From Sphingomonas donggukensis (lineage in GTDB: Bacteria; Pseudomonadota; Alphaproteobacteria; Sphingomonadales; Sphingomonadaceae), in assembly GCF_023674425.1 (NCBI RefSeq), contig NZ_CP098401.1, positions 992,001-1,056,000 on the forward strand: DNA of 64,000 bases. The letters run 5' to 3'. Below are positions 29,480 through 39,547 of the stretch, one piece after another. The notes under the pieces are model-generated. The model made no database searches and had not been told where the DNA came from. It was given only the letters and a program-made list of their open reading frames with translations. The position numbers were made by a program, and so were the translations under genes. The first letter of the stretch is position 1, and each line of letters begins with the position of its first letter.

Positions 29480-30094
29480 GTGATCCAGGCCATTGCCTTC
29501 TACCTGTTCGCAGGCGTCGTCATCCTGTCCGCCGGGCTGACGATCTCGTCGCGCAACCCGGTCCACTCGGTGTTGTGGCTGATCCTGGCGTTCTTCAACG
29601 CCGCCGGGCTGATGGTGCTGTGCGGCGCCGAATTCATCGCGATGCTGCTCGTCATCGTCTATGTCGGTGCGGTCGCGGTGCTGTTCCTGTTCGTCGTGAT
29701 GATGCTCGACATCGACTTTACCGAGCTGCGTGCGGGCTTCGTCCGCTACGCGCCGCTGGGTGTCGCGCTGGCCGTAGCTATCGCCGCGGAGATCGTGATC
29801 GGGGCGGGTGCGTGGAGTGCGGGCGGGGTCGAGCTGGGCGCGAAGGCCGCGCCGATCGCTGCCGACGTGCCCAACATCGAGGCGCTCGGCCGTGTGCTCT
29901 ATACCCGCTACCTGTTCGTGTTCGAGGGCGCCGGTCTGGTGCTGCTGGTTGCGATGATCGGTGCGATCGTGCTGACCCACCGCGAGCGTGGCGGCGTCAA
30001 GAAACAGTCGATCCACAGCCAGATCAACCGTCGCTCGAAGGATGCGACCCGCAACGTGAAGGATGTGGCCGTGGGGCAGGGGGTCGAGCTGTGA
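29480..30094 (+). CDS. nuoJ: NADH-quinone oxidoreductase subunit J
   Basis: 204 residues from GTG 29480. ND6-like membrane subunit with five helices; [17 protein letters not shown] and [21 protein letters not shown] are diagnostic (the latter holds the pi-bulge helix). GTGA overlap with nuoK. Confidence 0.96.
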   Translation: MIQAIAFYLFAGVVILSAGLTISSRNPVHSVLWLILAFFNAAGLMVLCGAEFIAMLLVIVYVGAVAVLFLFVVMMLDIDFTELRAGFVRYAPLGVALAVAIAAEIVIGAGAWSAGGVELGAKAAPIAADVPNIEALGRVLYTRYLFVFEGAGLVLLVAMIGAIVLTHRERGGVKKQSIHSQINRRSKDATRNVKDVAVGQGVEL

Positions 30095-30396
30095 TCGGGC
30101 TCACGCATTATCTGGTCGTCGCCGCCATCCTGTTCGGACTCGGGGTGTTCGGCCTGATCGCGAACCGCAAGAACCTGATCCTGATCCTGATGGCGATCGA
30201 GCTGATCCTGCTGGCGGTGAACATCAACCTCGTCGCCTTCTCGGCCTATCTCGGCGACCTCGTCGGACAGGTATTCGCGATGTTCGTCCTGACCGTCGCC
30301 GCGGGTGAAGCGGCGATCGGGCTCGCCATCCTCGTCATCTATTTCCGCGGCCGCGCGACCATATCGGTCGACGACGTCAATCGAATGAAGGGCTGA
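30091..30396 (+). CDS. nuoK: NADH-quinone oxidoreductase subunit K
   Basis: 101 residues from GTG 30091. Three-helix ND4L-like subunit with the conserved membrane glutamates in [11 protein letters not shown] and [13 protein letters not shown], thought to be in the proton path. Confidence 0.97.
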   Translation: MIGLTHYLVVAAILFGLGVFGLIANRKNLILILMAIELILLAVNINLVAFSAYLGDLVGQVFAMFVLTVAAGEAAIGLAILVIYFRGRATISVDDVNRMKG

Positions 30397-30397
30397 C

Positions 30398-32458
30398 ATG
30401 ATCCAGCTGATCGTGTTCCTGCCGCTGCTGGCGGCGGTCGTGGCCGGACTGTCGAACCGCGCGTTCGGCACGGCGCTGCCGAAGCTCGTCACCACCGGCG
30501 CGCTGTTCGCGTCGTGCGCGCTGTCGTGGCCGATCTTTCTCGGCTTCCTCTTCAACGAGCAGACCGCGCATGTCGCCCCGGTGTTCAACTGGGTGACGTC
30601 GGGCACGATGTCGTTCGACTGGGCGCTGCGCGTCGATACACTGACCGCGGTGATGCTCGTCGTCATCACGTCGGTGTCCGCGCTCGTCCACCTGTACAGC
30701 TGGGGCTATATGGCCGAGGACCCGGACCAGCCGCGGTTCTTCGCCTATCTGTCGCTGTTCACCTTCGCGATGCTGATGCTGGTGACCGCCGACAACCTGG
30801 TCCAGATGTTCTTCGGGTGGGAAGGCGTCGGCCTGGCCAGCTACCTGCTCATCGGCTTCTGGTTCCGCAAACCGTCGGCCAATGCCGCGGCGATCAAGGC
30901 GTTCGTCGTCAACCGCGTCGGCGATCTGGGCTTCATGCTCGGCATCTTCGGCACGTACCTGGTATTCGGCACCGTCTCGATCCCCGAAATCCTTGCCGCG
31001 GCTCCCGGCATGGCCGGCAGCACGATCGGTTTCCTTGGCGCTCGCTTCGACACGATGACCGTGCTGTGCCTGCTGCTGTTCGTCGGCGCGATGGGCAAGT
31101 CGGCGCAGCTCGGCCTCCACACCTGGCTCCCTGACGCGATGGAAGGCCCGACCCCGGTGTCGGCGCTGATCCATGCCGCGACGATGGTGACCGCCGGCGT
31201 GTTCATGGTGTGCCGCCTGTCGCCGATGTTCGAAACCTCGCCGACGGCGCTCGGCTTCGTTACCTTCATCGGCGCCGCGACCTGCCTGTTCGCAGCCACC
31301 GTCGGCACGGTGCAGACCGACATCAAGCGGGTCATCGCCTATTCGACGTGTTCTCAGCTCGGCTACATGTTCTTCGCCGCCGGCGTTGGCGCGTACAGTG
31401 CCGCCATGTTCCACCTGTTCACGCACGCTTTCTTCAAGGCGCTGCTGTTCCTGGGCGCCGGCTCGGTCATCCACGCGATGCACCACGAACAGGACATGCG
31501 CTTCTACGGGGGCTTGCGGAAGCACATCCCGGTGACGTTCTGGGCGATGCTGATGGGCACGCTCGCCATCACCGGCGTCGGCATCTACGAGGTCGGCGGC
31601 TTCGCCGGCTATCATTCGAAGGATGCCATCATCGAGGCGGCGTGGGCCGCCGGCGGCGGCGGGCAGATCGCGTCGATCGTCGGCATGGTCGCAGCGCTGC
31701 TCACTAGCTTCTATTCGTGGCGCCTGATGTTCCTGACCTTCTGGGGCAAGCCGCGCTGGGCCAACAGCGAGCACATCCAGCACGCCGTCCACGACGCGCA
31801 CGGGCATCACGATCATGACGCGCCATCGGACGAACATGCAGGCCATGCGCCCGACGCCCATGCTCCGGGCGCGCACGAGCTTCACGACGGCACGGCGGGC
31901 TATCACCCGCACGAAAGCCCGTGGTCGATGCGCCTGCCGCTCATCATCCTGTCGGTCGGGGCGGTGCTCGCCGGCTTCGCGTTCAATCACTGGTTCATCC
32001 AGCCCGAGGGCGGACCCGGCTTCTGGAAGGGCAGCCTCGCGTTCGACGAGCATCTGATGCACGCGATGCACAGCGTGCCATTGTGGGTGAAACTGTCGGC
32101 GACGGCAGTCATGCTGACCGGCCTGCTGGTCGCGTGGCTGACGTACATCCGCAGCCCCGAATTCCCCGCGAAGTTCGCCGCGCAGTTCGACGTTATGTAC
32201 CGTTTCCTGCTCAACAAATGGTATTTCGACGAGCTGTACCATGTCGTGTTCGTGAAGCCTGCCTTCGCGATCGGTCGCTTCTTCTGGAAGAAGGGTGACG
32301 AGGGCACGATCGACCGCTTCGGTCCCAACGGCTCGGCGGCGCTCGTCAACTTCGGCAGCGGCCTCGCCGGCCGTGTCCAGACCGGATATCTCTACACCTA
32401 TGCCTTCGTCATGCTGCTCGGCCTGACCGCGGCCGTCACCTGGGCGATCACGCGATGA
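30398..32458 (+). CDS. nuoL: NADH-quinone oxidoreductase subunit L, with a His-rich loop
   Basis: 686 residues. Distal antiporter-like proton pump subunit with the long lateral helix. [19 protein letters not shown], the [32 protein letters not shown] block (split across its length) and the [18 protein letters not shown] segment identify it. Residues about 459-506 form a polar loop with 14 histidines, which is unlike the E. coli protein. A palindromic repeat follows, before nuoM. Confidence 0.97.
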   Translation: MIQLIVFLPLLAAVVAGLSNRAFGTALPKLVTTGALFASCALSWPIFLGFLFNEQTAHVAPVFNWVTSGTMSFDWALRVDTLTAVMLVVITSVSALVHLYSWGYMAEDPDQPRFFAYLSLFTFAMLMLVTADNLVQMFFGWEGVGLASYLLIGFWFRKPSANAAAIKAFVVNRVGDLGFMLGIFGTYLVFGTVSIPEILAAAPGMAGSTIGFLGARFDTMTVLCLLLFVGAMGKSAQLGLHTWLPDAMEGPTPVSALIHAATMVTAGVFMVCRLSPMFETSPTALGFVTFIGAATCLFAATVGTVQTDIKRVIAYSTCSQLGYMFFAAGVGAYSAAMFHLFTHAFFKALLFLGAGSVIHAMHHEQDMRFYGGLRKHIPVTFWAMLMGTLAITGVGIYEVGGFAGYHSKDAIIEAAWAAGGGGQIASIVGMVAALLTSFYSWRLMFLTFWGKPRWANSEHIQHAVHDAHGHHDHDAPSDEHAGHAPDAHAPGAHELHDGTAGYHPHESPWSMRLPLIILSVGAVLAGFAFNHWFIQPEGGPGFWKGSLAFDEHLMHAMHSVPLWVKLSATAVMLTGLLVAWLTYIRSPEFPAKFAAQFDVMYRFLLNKWYFDELYHVVFVKPAFAIGRFFWKKGDEGTIDRFGPNGSAALVNFGSGLAGRVQTGYLYTYAFVMLLGLTAAVTWAITR

Positions 32459-32477
32459 GCCAATTATCTTGCACCCC

Positions 32478-32581
32478 AACCGTTCGCCCTGAGCGTGTCG
32501 AAGGGCTGTCCTTCTTTGTGCCTCGCAAAGATGCGTTAGAGGAAGAAGGGCAGGGCTTCGACAAGCTCAGCCCGAACGGTT
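32478..32581. repeat. Palindromic repeat (CCGTTCG family), copy 4, between nuoL and nuoM
   Basis: Long near-perfect arms: AACCGTTCG, then CTGAGCGTGTCGAAGG on the left and the mirror CTTCGACAAGCTCAG with CGAACGGTT on the right. It is the only long non-coding insert in the nuo operon apart from the nuoD-nuoE gap; it could lower or stabilise nuoM-N expression. Confidence 0.85.
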
Positions 32582-32600
32582 TTGGTGGCGGGGAACGATA

Positions 32601-34157
32601 ATGACCGGTTTCCCCATCCTCACCGTCATGCTCGCGGTGCCGCTGTTCGCGGCGATCGCGTGCCTGTTCGTGAACGCCGCGACCGCGCGTTGGCTGGCGC
32701 TCGGCGCCACGTTGATCGACTTCGCGCTCGGCGTCCTGCTGTGGGCGAATTTCGACACCGCCGGCTCGGCCGCGCAGTGGCAGTTCGTCGAATATGTGCC
32801 GCTGTTCGGCCGCTTCGCCTACGCGCTGGGCATCGACGGCTTCGCGCTGATGCTCATCATGCTCAGCGTGTTCCTGATGCCGATCTGCATCGGCGCGTCG
32901 TGGGACGCCATCAAGGAGCGTGTGCCCGAGTATATGGCCGCGTTCCTGCTGACCGAAGTGCTCATGATCGGTACCTTCGCGGCGCAGGATCTGCTGCTGT
33001 TCTACGTGTTCTTCGAAGCCGGCCTGATCCCGATGTACCTCATCATCGGCATCTGGGGCGGTGCGAACCGCATCTACGCGTCGTACAAGTTCTTCCTGTA
33101 CACGCTACTCGGCTCGATGCTGATGCTCATCGCGATGCTGTGGATGGCAAGCCCGCTGGGCGCCAACACCACTTCGATCCCCGAGCTGATGAACCACGAT
33201 TTCCCGGTCCACGCGCAATACTGGCTGTGGCTAGCGTTCTTCGCGTCGTTCGCAGTCAAGATGCCGATGTGGCCGGTGCACACCTGGCTGCCCGACGCGC
33301 ACGTGCAGGCGCCGACCGCGGGGTCGGTGATCCTGGCGGGCGTGCTGCTGAAGCTCGGCGGCTACGGCTTCCTGCGCTTCTCGCTGCCGATGTTCCCGGA
33401 GGCGTCGTCGGCGCTGGTCTGGCTCGTGCTTGGCCTGTCGGCGGTCGCGGTGGTCTATACCAGCCTCGTCGCGCTGGTGCAGTCGGACATGAAGAAGCTG
33501 ATCGCCTATTCCTCGGTCGCGCACATGGCGATCGTCACGATCGGCCTGTTCGCCTTCAACCGCCAGGGGATTGAGGGTGCGATGACCGTCATGCTCTCGC
33601 ATGGCCTGGTTTCGGGCGCGCTCTTCCTGTGCGTCGGCGTGATCTACGACCGGCTGCATACCCGAGAGATCAGCCGCTACGGCGGCGTCAGCATCACCAT
33701 GCCGCGCTACGCCGTCCTGTTCCTGCTGTTCACGATGGCGTCGATCGGCCTGCCGGGCACGTCGGGCTTTGTCGGCGAGTTCCTGAGCCTTGCCGGCACC
33801 TATCAGGTCTCGACCTGGATCACGCTCGTCTGCACCACCGGCATCATCCTCGGCGCGGCGTACATGCTCTACCTCTACCGCCGCGTTGCGTTCGGGGAGA
33901 TTGTCCATGACGACGTCCGCGCGATGAAGGACGTGTCGGCGCGCGAGATCGCGCTGCTCGCGCCGATCGCCGCGGTGGTGCTGTGGATGGGCGTCTATCC
34001 CGAAAGCTTCCTGAAACCGATGCGCGCCGACGTCGGCCTGTTGCTCGCGCGGATCGACCGCGCGACGCCGGTCGGTGACTCGCGCCCGACGCGCGGCAAT
34101 CCCGCCGCGGCGCCGGCCCATCATGCTGCTCCTGCCGCGCACGCGGAGGCGCACTGA
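32601..34157 (+). CDS. nuoM: NADH-quinone oxidoreductase subunit M
   Basis: 518 residues. Antiporter-like proton pump subunit (ND4-like) with about 14 helices; LLFYVFFEAGLIPMYLIIGIW, KMPMWPVHTWLPDAHVQAPT and DMKKLIAYSSVAHMAIV are clear. The tail of about 20 residues is rich in Ala, Pro and His. TGATG overlap with nuoN. Confidence 0.97.
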   Translation: MTGFPILTVMLAVPLFAAIACLFVNAATARWLALGATLIDFALGVLLWANFDTAGSAAQWQFVEYVPLFGRFAYALGIDGFALMLIMLSVFLMPICIGASWDAIKERVPEYMAAFLLTEVLMIGTFAAQDLLLFYVFFEAGLIPMYLIIGIWGGANRIYASYKFFLYTLLGSMLMLIAMLWMASPLGANTTSIPELMNHDFPVHAQYWLWLAFFASFAVKMPMWPVHTWLPDAHVQAPTAGSVILAGVLLKLGGYGFLRFSLPMFPEASSALVWLVLGLSAVAVVYTSLVALVQSDMKKLIAYSSVAHMAIVTIGLFAFNRQGIEGAMTVMLSHGLVSGALFLCVGVIYDRLHTREISRYGGVSITMPRYAVLFLLFTMASIGLPGTSGFVGEFLSLAGTYQVSTWITLVCTTGIILGAAYMLYLYRRVAFGEIVHDDVRAMKDVSAREIALLAPIAAVVLWMGVYPESFLKPMRADVGLLLARIDRATPVGDSRPTRGNPAAAPAHHAAPAAHAEAH

Positions 34158-35599
34158 TGACCGACAACCTCCTGATGATCCTGCCCGAACTGGTGCTGAC
34201 GATCGGCGCGCTGGTGCTGATGCTCGTCGCCGCCTGGGGCGGGCAGGCTTCGACCCGCGCGGTCAGCTGGACCGCGGTCGCCGTCCTCGCCGGCGCCGCG
34301 ATCAGCTTGGGCGGCCCCGCCACCAGCGGCGCGACCGCGTTCGACGGCCTTTACCGCGCCGATGCCTTCGCCGGGTTTGCCAAGATGCTGATCTACGGCG
34401 CCACCGCCGTCTCGATCATTATCGCCCCCGGCTTCTTCGCACGCACCAGCGGCGATGATCTGCGCCCCGAATACCCCGTCCTGATGCTGCTTTCGGCAGT
34501 AGGCATGGGCATGATGGTGTCGGCGGGCGACATGCTGTCGCTCTACGTCGGGCTCGAGCTCCAGAGCCTCGCCGCCTACGTTCTCGCCAGCTTCATGCGC
34601 CGCGACACCCGCTCGGCGGAGGCAGGCCTCAAATATTTCGTGCTCGGCGCGCTTGCCAGCGGCATCCTCCTCTACGGCATCAGCCTGGTGTACGGCTTCT
34701 CGGGCTCGACCGGTTTTGACCAGATCGCCGCGGCCTTCGCCGCCGAGCGGTCGACCGGCTTGACCGTCGGGCTGGTGTTCGTGTTCGCCGGTCTCGCCTT
34801 CAAGATTTCGGCGGTGCCGTTCCACATGTGGACGCCCGACGTGTACGAAGGCGCGCCGACCCCAGTCACCACCTTCTTCGCCTCCGCACCAAAGGTCGCC
34901 GCGGTCGCGCTCGCGGTGCGTGTCGCGATCGAGGCAATGGGTCCGGCGACGGTCGACTGGCGCCAGATCGTGATCTTCGCCAGTCTCGCGTCGATCTTCT
35001 TCGGTGCGGTCGCGGCGATCGGCCAGACCAACGTCAAGCGGCTGCTCGCCTATTCGTCGATCAACAACATCGGCTTCGCGCTGATCGGCCTGGGCGCCGG
35101 CACGCCGGAGGGCGCCGCCGCGGTGCTCAGCTACATGGCGGTCTATGTCGTGATGACGCTCGGCAGCTTCCTGGTCGTGCTCCAGATGCGTGGGAGCAAC
35201 GGCCAGCCGATCGAGACGATCGCGAGCCTGTCGGGCCTGTCGCGCACGCGGCCCGCGCTGGCTGCGGCGCTCGCCATGTTCATGTTCTCGCTCGCCGGCA
35301 TCCCGCCGCTGCTCGGCTTCTGGCCGAAGCTCGCGGTGTTCTGGGCGGCGACCAATGCCGGCTTGTTCGGCTTCGCGGTCGCAGGGGCAGTGGGATCGGT
35401 GGTCGGCGCCTATTATTATCTGAAGATCATCAAGACGATGTACTTCGACGCGCCCGCCAACGAAATCGCGAAGGGCGGCGGCAGCGCCGTCGAATATGCG
35501 CTGATCGGCCTTGCCGCGCTGTTCATCTCGCCGCTCGGCTACCTGCTCATCGCACCGCTCGCACCGGTCACGGCGGCAGCCGCAGGGTCGCTGTTCTGA
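34157..35599 (+). CDS. nuoN: NADH-quinone oxidoreductase subunit N
   Basis: 480 residues. Third antiporter-like pump subunit (ND2-like). ELQSLAAYVLASFMRRD, KISAVPFHMWTPDVYEGAPT and NVKRLLAYSSINNIGF are present. Closes the nuo set; its TGA stop lies within the birA start. Confidence 0.97.
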   Translation: MTDNLLMILPELVLTIGALVLMLVAAWGGQASTRAVSWTAVAVLAGAAISLGGPATSGATAFDGLYRADAFAGFAKMLIYGATAVSIIIAPGFFARTSGDDLRPEYPVLMLLSAVGMGMMVSAGDMLSLYVGLELQSLAAYVLASFMRRDTRSAEAGLKYFVLGALASGILLYGISLVYGFSGSTGFDQIAAAFAAERSTGLTVGLVFVFAGLAFKISAVPFHMWTPDVYEGAPTPVTTFFASAPKVAAVALAVRVAIEAMGPATVDWRQIVIFASLASIFFGAVAAIGQTNVKRLLAYSSINNIGFALIGLGAGTPEGAAAVLSYMAVYVVMTLGSFLVVLQMRGSNGQPIETIASLSGLSRTRPALAAALAMFMFSLAGIPPLLGFWPKLAVFWAATNAGLFGFAVAGAVGSVVGAYYYLKIIKTMYFDAPANEIAKGGGSAVEYALIGLAALFISPLGYLLIAPLAPVTAAAAGSLF

Positions 35600-36297
35600 T
35601 CGAGGTCGCCACCGTCGCCGCGACGGGATCGACCAACGCCGATGTCCTCGCGCTCGCCGCCACCGGCGCGCCCGAGGGCATGTGGCTGCGTGCCGAGGCG
35701 CAGACCGCGGGGCGCGGGCGGCAGGGCCGCGACTGGGTGTCGCCGACCGGCAACCTCTACGCCACCACGCTCGTCCGCGTCCGGCCCTCCGATCCGCCCG
35801 CCGCCACCCTCGCGCTGGTCGCCGCGGTCGCGCTGCAGGAGGCGATTGCCGTCCACGGCGCCGACGCCCGGATCAAATGGCCCAACGACCTGCTGCTGGC
35901 CGGCGCCAAGCTGTCGGGCATCCTGCTCGAGCGGCAGGGCGACGCGATTGCGATCGGCTTCGGCGTCAACGTCGCGCATCATCCCGCGCTCGCCGACCGC
36001 GCGACGACCAGCCTCGCCGACCACGCAATCCACGTCGACCCGGCGGTGCTGGTCGAGACGCTGGCCGAGGGTTTCGCCCGATGGCTCGCGCGCTGGCGCG
36101 GGGAGGGGATCGCCCCCGTGCGCCACCGCTGGCAGGAGCGCGCCCACCCGGCAGGCACCGCGCTGACCGTCCGCCTGCCCGACGGCACCGCGCTCGACGG
36201 CCTCTTCGACCGGCTCGACGGCGACGGCGCGCTCATCCTGCGCTTGGCCGACGGCACCAGCCGTGCCATCCACGCCGGCGACGTGTTCCTGCTGTGA
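35596..36297 (+). CDS. birA: Biotin--[acetyl-CoA-carboxylase] ligase, apparent CTG start
   Basis: About 233 residues. Attaches biotin to the carrier domain of carboxylases via biotinyl-AMP. GSTNADV, the substrate loop [40 protein letters not shown] and GFGVNV are intact; the N-terminal DNA-binding domain of E. coli BirA is absent, so it is not a repressor. No ATG, GTG or TTG fits upstream of the essential GSTN motif; the only plausible start is CTG 35596, which overlaps the nuoN stop as CTGA and has AGGG about 9 nt upstream. The first ATG (35680) would remove the GSTN motif. Confidence 0.9.
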   Translation: MIEVATVAATGSTNADVLALAATGAPEGMWLRAEAQTAGRGRQGRDWVSPTGNLYATTLVRVRPSDPPAATLALVAAVALQEAIAVHGADARIKWPNDLLLAGAKLSGILLERQGDAIAIGFGVNVAHHPALADRATTSLADHAIHVDPAVLVETLAEGFARWLARWRGEGIAPVRHRWQERAHPAGTALTVRLPDGTALDGLFDRLDGDGALILRLADGTSRAIHAGDVFLL

Positions 36298-36302
36298 CCG
36301 CT

Positions 36303-36380
36303 CCGTTCGTTTCGAGCGCAGTCGAGAAACCGCAGCAGGGCGCGCCACAACCGTGTCTCGACGACGCTCGACACGAACGG
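36303..36380. repeat. Palindromic repeat (CCGTTCG family), copy 5
   Basis: CCGTTCGTTTCGAGCGCAGTCGAGA on the left is mirrored by TCTCGACGACGCTCGACACGAACGG on the right (arms shown in parts exceed exact pairing at a few bases). It fills the birA-coaX gap and ends 14 bp before the coaX start codon. Confidence 0.8.
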
Positions 36381-36394
36381 AAGGATTGAGATCC

Positions 36395-37165
36395 ATGCTG
36401 CTCGCGATCGACGCCGGCAACACCAATGTCGTCTTCGCGGTGATGGACGGGCGCGAGGTCCGGGCGCGCTGGCGCATCGCGACCGACCCCAGGCGCACCG
36501 CCGACGAGTACGTCGTCTGGCTGAGCCAGCTGCTGACGCTCGAGGGGCTCGACCGCGCCGACATCACCGGCGTCGTCATCTCCACTGTCGTCCCGCGCGC
36601 GCTCCACAACCTGCGCATGCTCGCCACCAAATATTTCGCCAGTGAATCGCTGGTGGCGGGTGAGGGGGGCTGGCCGCTCACCCTCGACGTCGACGAGCCG
36701 CAGAGCCTCGGCGCCGACCGCGCACTCAACGTCATCGCCGCGCACGATGCGTACGCCGGCGACCTGATCGTCGTCGATTTCGGCACGGCCACCACATTCG
36801 ACGTCATCGACTATTCGGGCGCCTACAAGGGCGGGATCATCGCGCCCGGCATCAACCTCAGCCTCGACGCGCTCGTCACCGCCGCCGCCAAGCTCCCGCG
36901 CATCGCCATCGAGGCGCCCGACGACACCAGCGTCATCGGCCGCAACACCACGCAGCAGATGCAGATCGGCATCTTCTGGGGCTATGTCGCCATGATCGAG
37001 GGGCTGGTCGCGCGCATGAAGGCGGAGGTCGGGCGCCCCGTCACCGTCCTCGCCACCGGCGGTCTGGCGGTCCTGTTCGAGGCGCATACCGCCGTCTTCG
37101 ACCATGTCGAACACGATCTCACGCTGACCGGGCTGGCGATTCTGTGGGAACGCGCCCATATATGA
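36395..37165 (+). CDS. coaX: Type III pantothenate kinase
   Basis: 256 residues from ATG 36395. First step of coenzyme A synthesis, CoaX type (potassium-dependent, not feedback-inhibited by CoA). Motifs: [17 protein letters not shown], the substrate-binding [25 protein letters not shown] and [24 protein letters not shown] near the end. Neighbour of birA and RNase J as in many alphaproteobacteria. The 109-bp gap after it holds a GCGCCGGCG/CGCCGGTGC hairpin near 37173. Confidence 0.96.
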   Translation: MLLAIDAGNTNVVFAVMDGREVRARWRIATDPRRTADEYVVWLSQLLTLEGLDRADITGVVISTVVPRALHNLRMLATKYFASESLVAGEGGWPLTLDVDEPQSLGADRALNVIAAHDAYAGDLIVVDFGTATTFDVIDYSGAYKGGIIAPGINLSLDALVTAAAKLPRIAIEAPDDTSVIGRNTTQQMQIGIFWGYVAMIEGLVARMKAEVGRPVTVLATGGLAVLFEAHTAVFDHVEHDLTLTGLAILWERAHI

Positions 37166-37274
37166 TGTCTAGCGCCGGCGCTCCGCCGGTGCCTCCACAC
37201 ATCCAGCGCGTTTCCCCTCCACCCCTGGAGGCAACCCGGACAGGGCCGGAACACGCGAGCAAGTACAGGACATA

Positions 37275-38921
37275 ATGACAAAACCTACCAACGAACTGCT
37301 CTTCGTCGCGCTTGGCGGCTCGGGCGAAATCGGCATGAACGTCAACCTCTACGGGTGCGACGGCAAATGGCTGATGATCGATTGCGGCATCTCGTTTGCC
37401 GATCCGGACTATCCCGGCATCGACGTGCTGCTGCCCGACCTCAGTTTCATCGAGGATCGCCTCGACGATCTGCTCGGCATCGTCATCACCCACGGGCATG
37501 AGGATCATATCGGCGCGCTGCCGTATCTTGCCGCCGAACTCGGCGTGCCGATCTACGCCTCGCCCTTCACCGCGGGCCTGATCCGCGAGAAGCTCGACGA
37601 GGAGGGCATCACCAAGCAGGTGAAGCTGCGCATCATCAAGGAGGACCAGAGCTTCAAGCTGGGGCCGTTCGGCATCAGCTACGTGCCGCTCGCGCATTCG
37701 ATTCCTGAGGGCAATGCGATCCTGCTCGATACGAAATACGGCAAGATCCTGCACACCGGCGACTGGAAGATCGACGATTCGCCGCTACACGGCTCGGCCT
37801 CCACCGCCGCGGAACTGACCGCGGTCGGCGACCAGGGCATCTTCGCGCTCGTCTGCGATTCGACCAACGTCTTCAATCCCGAAGCCTCGGGCAGCGAAAC
37901 CGACGTCCGCGCCGGCCTCGACGAGGTCGTCGCTGCCGCCAAGGGCCGCGTGCTCGTCACCACCTTCGCCTCTAACGCCGCGCGCCTCGCGACGCTGGGC
38001 GAGGTTGCCAAGGACACCGGTCGCAAGCTGGTCGTCGCGGGCCGCTCGCTCGACCGCATCACCCGTGTTGCAAAGGCGGCGGGCTATCTGAAGGGCTTCC
38101 CCGAGACGGTCGACTGGGACACCGCGATGCGGCTTCCGCGCCACGAAGTGCTGATCGTCGCGACGGGCGGGCAGGGCGAGGCACGCGCCGCGCTCAACCG
38201 CGTGTCGGAGGGGACGCACCCGATCAAACTCGACCGCGGCGACACCGTCGTCTTCTCGTCCAAGCAGATTCCCGGCAACGAACGCGCCATCGGCGACATC
38301 CAGAACCGCCTGGCGGCGATGGGGGTGGAGATCGTCACCGATCGCCAGGCCTTCGTCCACGTGTCGGGCCATCCCGGCCGGCCCGAGCTGCTTCAGATGT
38401 ACCAGTGGATTCGCCCGCAGTTGGTGATGCCGGTTCACGGCGAGATGCGGCATTTGTCCGAACACGCCCGCTTCGCCATCGACAGCGGCGTGCCGGGGGC
38501 CGTGCTGCAAAAGGACGGCGACATCATCCGCCTGGCGCCGGGCACCCCGCAGAAGATCGGCGAGGCGACGGTCGGTCGTCTTGCGATTGACGGCGACGTG
38601 ATCCTGCCCGCCGACGGTCCGACGATGAACGAACGCCGCAAGCTTGCCGCGTTCGGCCAGATTTCGGTGGCGGTCGCGATCAACAAGGCGGGTGCGCTGG
38701 TCGGCGATCCCGACGTCCGGTTGCAGGGCATTCCGGTCGAGGAGGAGCGCGATCCCTTCATCGACGAGGCCATCGATGCCGCCGAAGCCGCGCTGAAGGG
38801 TGGCAAGGCCGGGCGTGACCGCGACAAGATCCGTGAAGCCATCCGCCTGTCCGTCCGCCGCGTCGCCACTCGCTGGACCGGCAAGAAGCCGGTCGTGGAC
38901 GTCCTGCTCGTCGAAGTGTGA
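37275..38921 (+). CDS. rnj: Ribonuclease J
   Basis: 548 residues. Metallo-beta-lactamase/beta-CASP nuclease for 5'-3' and endonucleolytic RNA decay. The zinc motif HGHEDHIGALPY (about residues 73-84), HTGDWKID, CDSTNV, the beta-CASP block with VVFSSKQIPGNE and the late MPVHGEMRHLSEHARF are intact, with a C-terminal dimerisation region. Presence of RNase J is typical of alphaproteobacteria. Confidence 0.95.
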   Translation: MTKPTNELLFVALGGSGEIGMNVNLYGCDGKWLMIDCGISFADPDYPGIDVLLPDLSFIEDRLDDLLGIVITHGHEDHIGALPYLAAELGVPIYASPFTAGLIREKLDEEGITKQVKLRIIKEDQSFKLGPFGISYVPLAHSIPEGNAILLDTKYGKILHTGDWKIDDSPLHGSASTAAELTAVGDQGIFALVCDSTNVFNPEASGSETDVRAGLDEVVAAAKGRVLVTTFASNAARLATLGEVAKDTGRKLVVAGRSLDRITRVAKAAGYLKGFPETVDWDTAMRLPRHEVLIVATGGQGEARAALNRVSEGTHPIKLDRGDTVVFSSKQIPGNERAIGDIQNRLAAMGVEIVTDRQAFVHVSGHPGRPELLQMYQWIRPQLVMPVHGEMRHLSEHARFAIDSGVPGAVLQKDGDIIRLAPGTPQKIGEATVGRLAIDGDVILPADGPTMNERRKLAAFGQISVAVAINKAGALVGDPDVRLQGIPVEEERDPFIDEAIDAAEAALKGGKAGRDRDKIREAIRLSVRRVATRWTGKKPVVDVLLVEV

Positions 38922-38946
38922 GGCCAAACCGCTGACGCCAACCTGT

Positions 38947-38966
38947 GCCCCGGCGAAGGCCGGGGC
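38947..38966. repeat. Short GC palindrome GCCCCGGC-GAAG-GCCGGGGC
   Basis: A perfect 8-bp stem with a GAAG tetraloop just after RNase J. It may terminate rnj; its sequence also looks like a common sphingomonad dispersed palindrome. No T-run follows. Confidence 0.6.
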
Positions 38967-39022
38967 CGAATTGCCTCCACGCGGCGCGAGGCGGCCGCGG
39001 CTTCCAACGCGATCATCCCCGC

Positions 39023-39093
39023 ACCGTTGGTACTGAGCGAAGTCGAAGTACATGATCAAGGCATGCGCCTCGACTTCGCTCGGCACGAACGGT
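39023..39093. repeat. Palindromic repeat (CCGTTCG family), copy 6
   Basis: Arms ACCGTTGGTACTGAGCGAAG and the mirror CTTCGCTCGGCACGAACGGT around a core with GTCGAAGTA / GCCTCGAC. It uses the GCGAAGTCGA arm variant rather than the GCTTGTCGA variant of copies 1-3. It lies between rnj and the DUF1467 gene. Confidence 0.82.
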
Positions 39094-39172
39094 AGGTTTT
39101 TCGGACTGGTGATTCCGCCTTCCCGCGCGACGCCCTTCCTTCCCGCCCACGATTCGAGCTAACGCGGTCGCC

Positions 39173-39445
39173 ATGAAATGGACCTCCGCGCTCGCCATCT
39201 ACATCCTGTTCTGGGCCTTCTCGGTCTTCCTCGTCCTGCCCTTCGGCGTCCGCACCGCCGACGAGGCCGGGACCGCCAAAATCCCCGGCCAGGCGGAAAG
39301 CGCCCCCCACATCTTTCTCGCCGGGCGCACCGCGTGGCGGGTGACGATCGTCGCGACGATCCTGTTTGCGCTGTTTTATCTCAACTTCGTGTTCGGGTGG
39401 GTGACCACCGACATGCTCGACTGGACCCGCTGGGGCGTCGACTGA
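39173..39445 (+). CDS. DUF1467 family membrane protein
   Basis: 90 residues: helix at about residues 6-24 (YILFWAFSVFLVLPFGVRT), a loop, and a second helix at about 58-77 (VTIVATILFALFYLNFVFGW). The FGVRT and W-DLP-like ends match DUF1467, a small family found next to rnj in alphaproteobacteria. Function unknown. Last gene before the recA promoter. Confidence 0.85.
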   Translation: MKWTSALAIYILFWAFSVFLVLPFGVRTADEAGTAKIPGQAESAPHIFLAGRTAWRVTIVATILFALFYLNFVFGWVTTDMLDWTRWGVD

Positions 39446-39455
39446 AATAATTTAT

Positions 39456-39470
39456 GTTCCACTCTTGTTC
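39456..39470 (+). promoter_or_regulatory. LexA (SOS) box upstream of recA
   Basis: GTTC-CACTCTT-GTTC, a perfect match to the alphaproteobacterial LexA consensus GTTC-N7-GTTC, 78 bp before the recA start. The second GTTC also begins the palindrome GTTCC-TAT-GGAAC (39467-39479). A possible -35 (TTGTTC, 39465) and -10 (TACATG, 39488) overlap and follow it, so LexA would block polymerase. Confidence 0.88.
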
Positions 39471-39547
39471 CTATGGAACAGATGCGGTACATGAGCCTCC
39501 ACAAGCGTTGAACCAGGGCGCGTGATGCCCTAGCGATGGAGGCCACA

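Noticed and set aside
29439..29483. 14-codon frame ending on the nuoJ start codon
   Set aside because: Too short to judge; could aid translational coupling of nuoJ but there is no independent support.
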